A stretch of DNA of 64,000 bases from an uncultured Ferrimonas sp. Lineage in GTDB: Bacteria; Pseudomonadota; Gammaproteobacteria; Enterobacterales; Shewanellaceae. The notes under the pieces were generated by a model. It was not told where the DNA came from. It saw only the letters and a list, made by a program, of their open reading frames with translations, and made no database searches. The stretch lies in assembly GCF_947489035.1 (NCBI RefSeq), contig NZ_CANLCI010000001.1:238432-302431 (forward strand), in the 5' to 3' direction. This document shows positions 61,538-64,000 of this stretch, piece by piece (within the stretch, counting starts at the first letter, position 1; every line of letters starts with the position of its first letter). The position numbers and the translations under genes are program-made.

Positions 61538-63262
61538 ATGACTGCTTCGGCCCCGAGCCATCTGGCGTACCAAATTCTGGCTGGTTTTGATAAACACTTT
61601 CGGCTGTTCATGCGGATCTCACGCGGCGCGAAAGAGCATTTTATTCAACAGCATTGGCTGGCCGCCGACGCCGCCCAAAAAGAGCGGATCTCGCTGTACA
61701 GCCAACAGGTGGGGCTGCAAACCCAGCGACTGATCGAGCAGCTAGATAAGCCGGTGATCTCCACCGAGTTATGGCAAGAAACCAAGCAAGCCTACAGCAA
61801 ATTGCTGCTGGGACACCCCCAAGCAGAGATGGCGGAAACCTTCTTTAATTCGGTGTTTTCACGGCTGTTTCGCCACCGAGGCTTAGACGATCAGCACCTG
61901 TTTTTGCACACCAGCGTACGCAGCCGCCAGCCCTTTCAGCCGGAGAAACTCAGCAAATACCGCTTTACCGACACCGACGCCAAGCAGGCGCTGCTGGAGC
62001 TGATCAACCCGCGCCGTTTTGGTCGCCCCTTTGCCGATCTGGATGGCGATTTAACGCTGGTGCTGCAACGGCTGCAACCCTTGATGCAGGCGCAGCATTA
62101 CAACCGCATCGAGCTGCTTAACTGCATCTTCTATCGCAACAAAGGCGCCTATCTGGTGGGGCGGCTGATCGGCGCCCGCGGCTTTGCGCCGCTGCTGCTG
62201 CCGATCCGCCACAGCGACAACGGCCTCTACATTGATGCGGTGCTGGATAACGCCGACGATCTGTCGGTGGTGTTTAGCTTTACCCGCGCCTATTTCATGG
62301 TCGACACCAACGCCCCCGGCATGTTGGTCAGCTACCTTAAACAGCTGATGCCCAATAAGAGTTGGGCCGAGCTGTACACCGCGCTAGGGCTGCAAAAACA
62401 CGGCAAAACTGAGTTTTACCGCAGCTTTTTACACCACCTTGATCACAGCACCGATTGCTTTGACATTGCGCCGGGGATCAAGGGGATGGTGATGTCGGTG
62501 TTCACCCTGCCTTCGCTGCCGATGGTGTTTAAAATCATCAAAGATGAGTTTGCCCCGCCTAAAGAGGTCACCAAAGCCGACGTTAAGGCCAAGTACGATC
62601 TGGTGAAGCGCCACGACCGAGTGGGTCGCATGGCCGACACGCAGGAGTACAGCAACTTTGTGTTCCCACGGGATCGCTTCAGCGCCGAGCTGCTGCAAGA
62701 GCTGCAACAGGTGGCGCCATCGGAAGTGGAGCTGACCGAGCAACAGGTGATCATTCGTCACCTGTATGTGGAGCGGCGCATGGTGCCGCTGAACATGTTT
62801 TTGGATGGCGCCACCCAAGCGCAAATTGACCACGCCATCTTCGAATATGGGCTGGCAATTAAGCAGCTGGCGTCGGTGAACATCTTTCCCGGCGACATGC
62901 TGTTTAAAAACTTTGGCTTAACCCGCCATAACCGCGTGGTGTTCTACGATTACGATGAGATCAGCTACATGACCGAATGTAATTTTCGCACCATTCCCAA
63001 AGCCCAAAATCACGAACAAGAGCTGGCCGCCGAGCCGTGGTTCTCGATTGGCCCCCACGATGTGTTTCCCGAGGAGTTTGGCCACTTCTTATTGGCGCGC
63101 CCCAGCATCCGCCAAGCCTTTATGCCCCACCATCAGGATCTGTTGACTGCCGACTACTGGCAGCAGGTGAAAGACAACGTTAACGCCGCTCAGATCCCCG
63201 ATATCTACCCCTACCGAGTAGAATGTCGATTACGACTGGAAAAAGTGTTAGCGGGATCATAG
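61538..63262 (+). CDS. aceK: Isocitrate dehydrogenase kinase/phosphatase
   Basis: A 574-residue bifunctional regulator that phosphorylates and dephosphorylates isocitrate dehydrogenase, switching carbon between the TCA cycle and the glyoxylate shunt. Matching AceK segments are the N-terminal AYQILAGFDKHFRLFMRISRGAKEHF (helical regulatory domain ~1-310) and, in the kinase domain, the loop APGIKGMVMSVF near 310, LPMVFKIIKDEFAPPKE near 330, and YDYDEISYMTECNFR near 475. The start is ATG 61538, five bases after AAGGAG; GTG 61532 and ATG 61535 are too close to it. Here aceK is separate from aceBA, unlike in E. coli. Confidence 0.95.
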   Translation: MTASAPSHLAYQILAGFDKHFRLFMRISRGAKEHFIQQHWLAADAAQKERISLYSQQVGLQTQRLIEQLDKPVISTELWQETKQAYSKLLLGHPQAEMAETFFNSVFSRLFRHRGLDDQHLFLHTSVRSRQPFQPEKLSKYRFTDTDAKQALLELINPRRFGRPFADLDGDLTLVLQRLQPLMQAQHYNRIELLNCIFYRNKGAYLVGRLIGARGFAPLLLPIRHSDNGLYIDAVLDNADDLSVVFSFTRAYFMVDTNAPGMLVSYLKQLMPNKSWAELYTALGLQKHGKTEFYRSFLHHLDHSTDCFDIAPGIKGMVMSVFTLPSLPMVFKIIKDEFAPPKEVTKADVKAKYDLVKRHDRVGRMADTQEYSNFVFPRDRFSAELLQELQQVAPSEVELTEQQVIIRHLYVERRMVPLNMFLDGATQAQIDHAIFEYGLAIKQLASVNIFPGDMLFKNFGLTRHNRVVFYDYDEISYMTECNFRTIPKAQNHEQELAAEPWFSIGPHDVFPEEFGHFLLARPSIRQAFMPHHQDLLTADYWQQVKDNVNAAQIPDIYPYRVECRLRLEKVLAGS

Positions 63263-63321
63263 TCTGTGCGCTTTCCAATCCCGTAAGATGCGGGTTTAAC
63301 CACTAATACTGGAGTTGTCGG

Positions 63322-63885
63322 ATGATCATCGACGCCAAGACCGTTGTAACCCTGCACTACCGCCTGCATAACGCAGCCGGTGAATTGATTGAAGAGTCGT
63401 TTGGCGGCGCCCCAATGGAGTACCTGCACGGTGCCCACAACCTGATCCCAGGTCTGGAAGCTGAGCTGCAAGGCAAGCAAGCCGGTGCTGCATTTAAAGC
63501 CGACATCGACGTAGAAAACGCTTACGGCCCAGTACAATCTGGCCTGATCCAAGAGGTGCCTCTGGCGTCTTTTGAAGGCGTAGAAGACATCACCCCAGGC
63601 ATGCGCTTTATGGCGCAAACCGACGAAGGTCCACGTCCGGTTACCGTTACCGAAGTGAAAGACGACAGCGTAATTGTTGACGGCAACCACCCAATGGCTG
63701 GCCAAGCGCTGTCGTTTGAAGTGGAAGTGGTTGAAGTACGCGAAGCCACTGACGAGGAGATCCAACACGGTCACCCACATCAGGAAGGCGGTTGCTGCGG
63801 TCACGACCACGGCGATGATTGCTGTGGCGGCAAAGGCGATTGCGGCAAAGGCGACGATTGCTGCGGCGGCCACGGCCACCACTAA
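63322..63885 (+). CDS. slyD: SlyD-type FKBP prolyl isomerase and metallochaperone
   Basis: A 187-residue protein. FKBP domain at ~1-70 and ~130-150 with an inserted chaperone flap (~75-125); VVTLHYRLHNAAGELIEES at the start and the family motif HGAHNLIPGLEAEL near 36-49. The tail (~155-187) is packed with His, Cys, Asp and Gly (HGHPH, CCGHDHGDDCC, CCGGHGHH), a nickel/zinc-binding region that feeds hydrogenase maturation in E. coli. GGAG lies upstream of ATG 63322. Monocistronic with a strong terminator. Confidence 0.96.
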   Translation: MIIDAKTVVTLHYRLHNAAGELIEESFGGAPMEYLHGAHNLIPGLEAELQGKQAGAAFKADIDVENAYGPVQSGLIQEVPLASFEGVEDITPGMRFMAQTDEGPRPVTVTEVKDDSVIVDGNHPMAGQALSFEVEVVEVREATDEEIQHGHPHQEGGCCGHDHGDDCCGGKGDCGKGDDCCGGHGHH

Positions 63886-63902
63886 GCGCACGCGCTAACA
63901 CG

Positions 63903-63930
63903 AAAAAAGCCCGCGATTGCGGGCTTTTTT
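63903..63930 (+). terminator. Terminator of slyD
   Basis: Perfect 12-bp stem AAAAAAGCCCGC/GCGGGCTTTTTT with loop GATT; works in both directions. Confidence 0.93.
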
Positions 63931-64000
63931 GGGCTGTGTATTAGTTAACTGTTGGCGTTGCTGCGCGGTAGCTATTGTCGCCTGCGGCGAGCTTCGATGG

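Noticed and set aside
1..64000. tRNA, rRNA, insertion sequences and prophage genes
   Set aside because: I looked for tRNA-like cloverleaf ends, conserved rRNA stretches, DDE/serine transposase and integrase motifs, and phage structural genes, and saw none.

Overview
The window reads as ordinary chromosome of a marine-type gammaproteobacterium, most like the Alteromonadales (Shewanella/Ferrimonas-like). The basis is family content and gene order: a TonB2-type cluster (DUF3450, TtpC, ExbB2), trmN followed by srmB, lasT next to thrLABC, a Lap-type adhesin-secretion locus with an OmpA lipoprotein in it, cydABX, SlyD with a metal-binding tail, AceK and OmpC-like porins. Coding density is high, many genes overlap by 1-20 bases, and most transcripts end in clear hairpin-plus-T terminators. 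I see no rRNA, tRNA, prophage, insertion-sequence transposase or CRISPR array. The genus is inference.

Layout. 1-2527 (minus): 5' part of the TonB2 energiser operon. 3079-8827 (minus): a small lipoprotein, a 964-residue TonB-dependent receptor and two porins. 9271-15964: DNA polymerase II (minus) and DinG helicase (plus) diverge from one intergenic region carrying a canonical LexA box; dinG is followed by a TSUP permease, priC and a DUF2057 protein. 16009-19052 (plus): histone-deacetylase-fold hydrolase, ComFB, DUF3108, DUF2919 and chalcone-isomerase-like genes. 19112-24925: an outer-membrane barrel, and a TetR regulator divergent from a two-gene RND efflux pump with duplicated operators between. 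25285-28160 (minus): cydABX. 28796-29031: a compact transcription unit with a 25-codon ORF. 29143-31648: M14 carboxypeptidase, membrane J-domain protein and a degenerate DNA-methylase-like protein.

31738-39780 (plus) is the lap operon (lapC, TolC-type channel, OmpA lipoprotein, lapG, lapD, lapB). It encodes the export machine and the c-di-GMP-controlled periplasmic protease switch for a giant RTX adhesin, but the adhesin itself is not in the window. 39881-47950 holds small accessory genes, among them DUF805, VOC, a 48-residue membrane peptide, a secreted ricin-lectin/metzincin-like protein, a NIT-domain chemoreceptor, a reductase/TetR pair and a LysR/SnoaL-like pair. 47951-48727 has no gene but has a 19-bp inverted repeat and an orphan terminator. 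48728-54632: brnQ, trmN, srmB and a PAS protein with a degenerate GGDEF domain.

54706-55657 is the most unusual stretch: a composite tandem array of six units built from three modules, whose unit lengths break the reading frame. 55706-61337 (minus) is lasT and the attenuated threonine operon thrLABC; 61538-63885 (plus) is aceK and slyD. The most unexplained features are the modular array, the inverted-repeat-bounded non-coding element at 48 kb, the 25-codon unit beside cydA, the DNA-methylase-like protein without a catalytic motif, and the lectin-metalloprotease.
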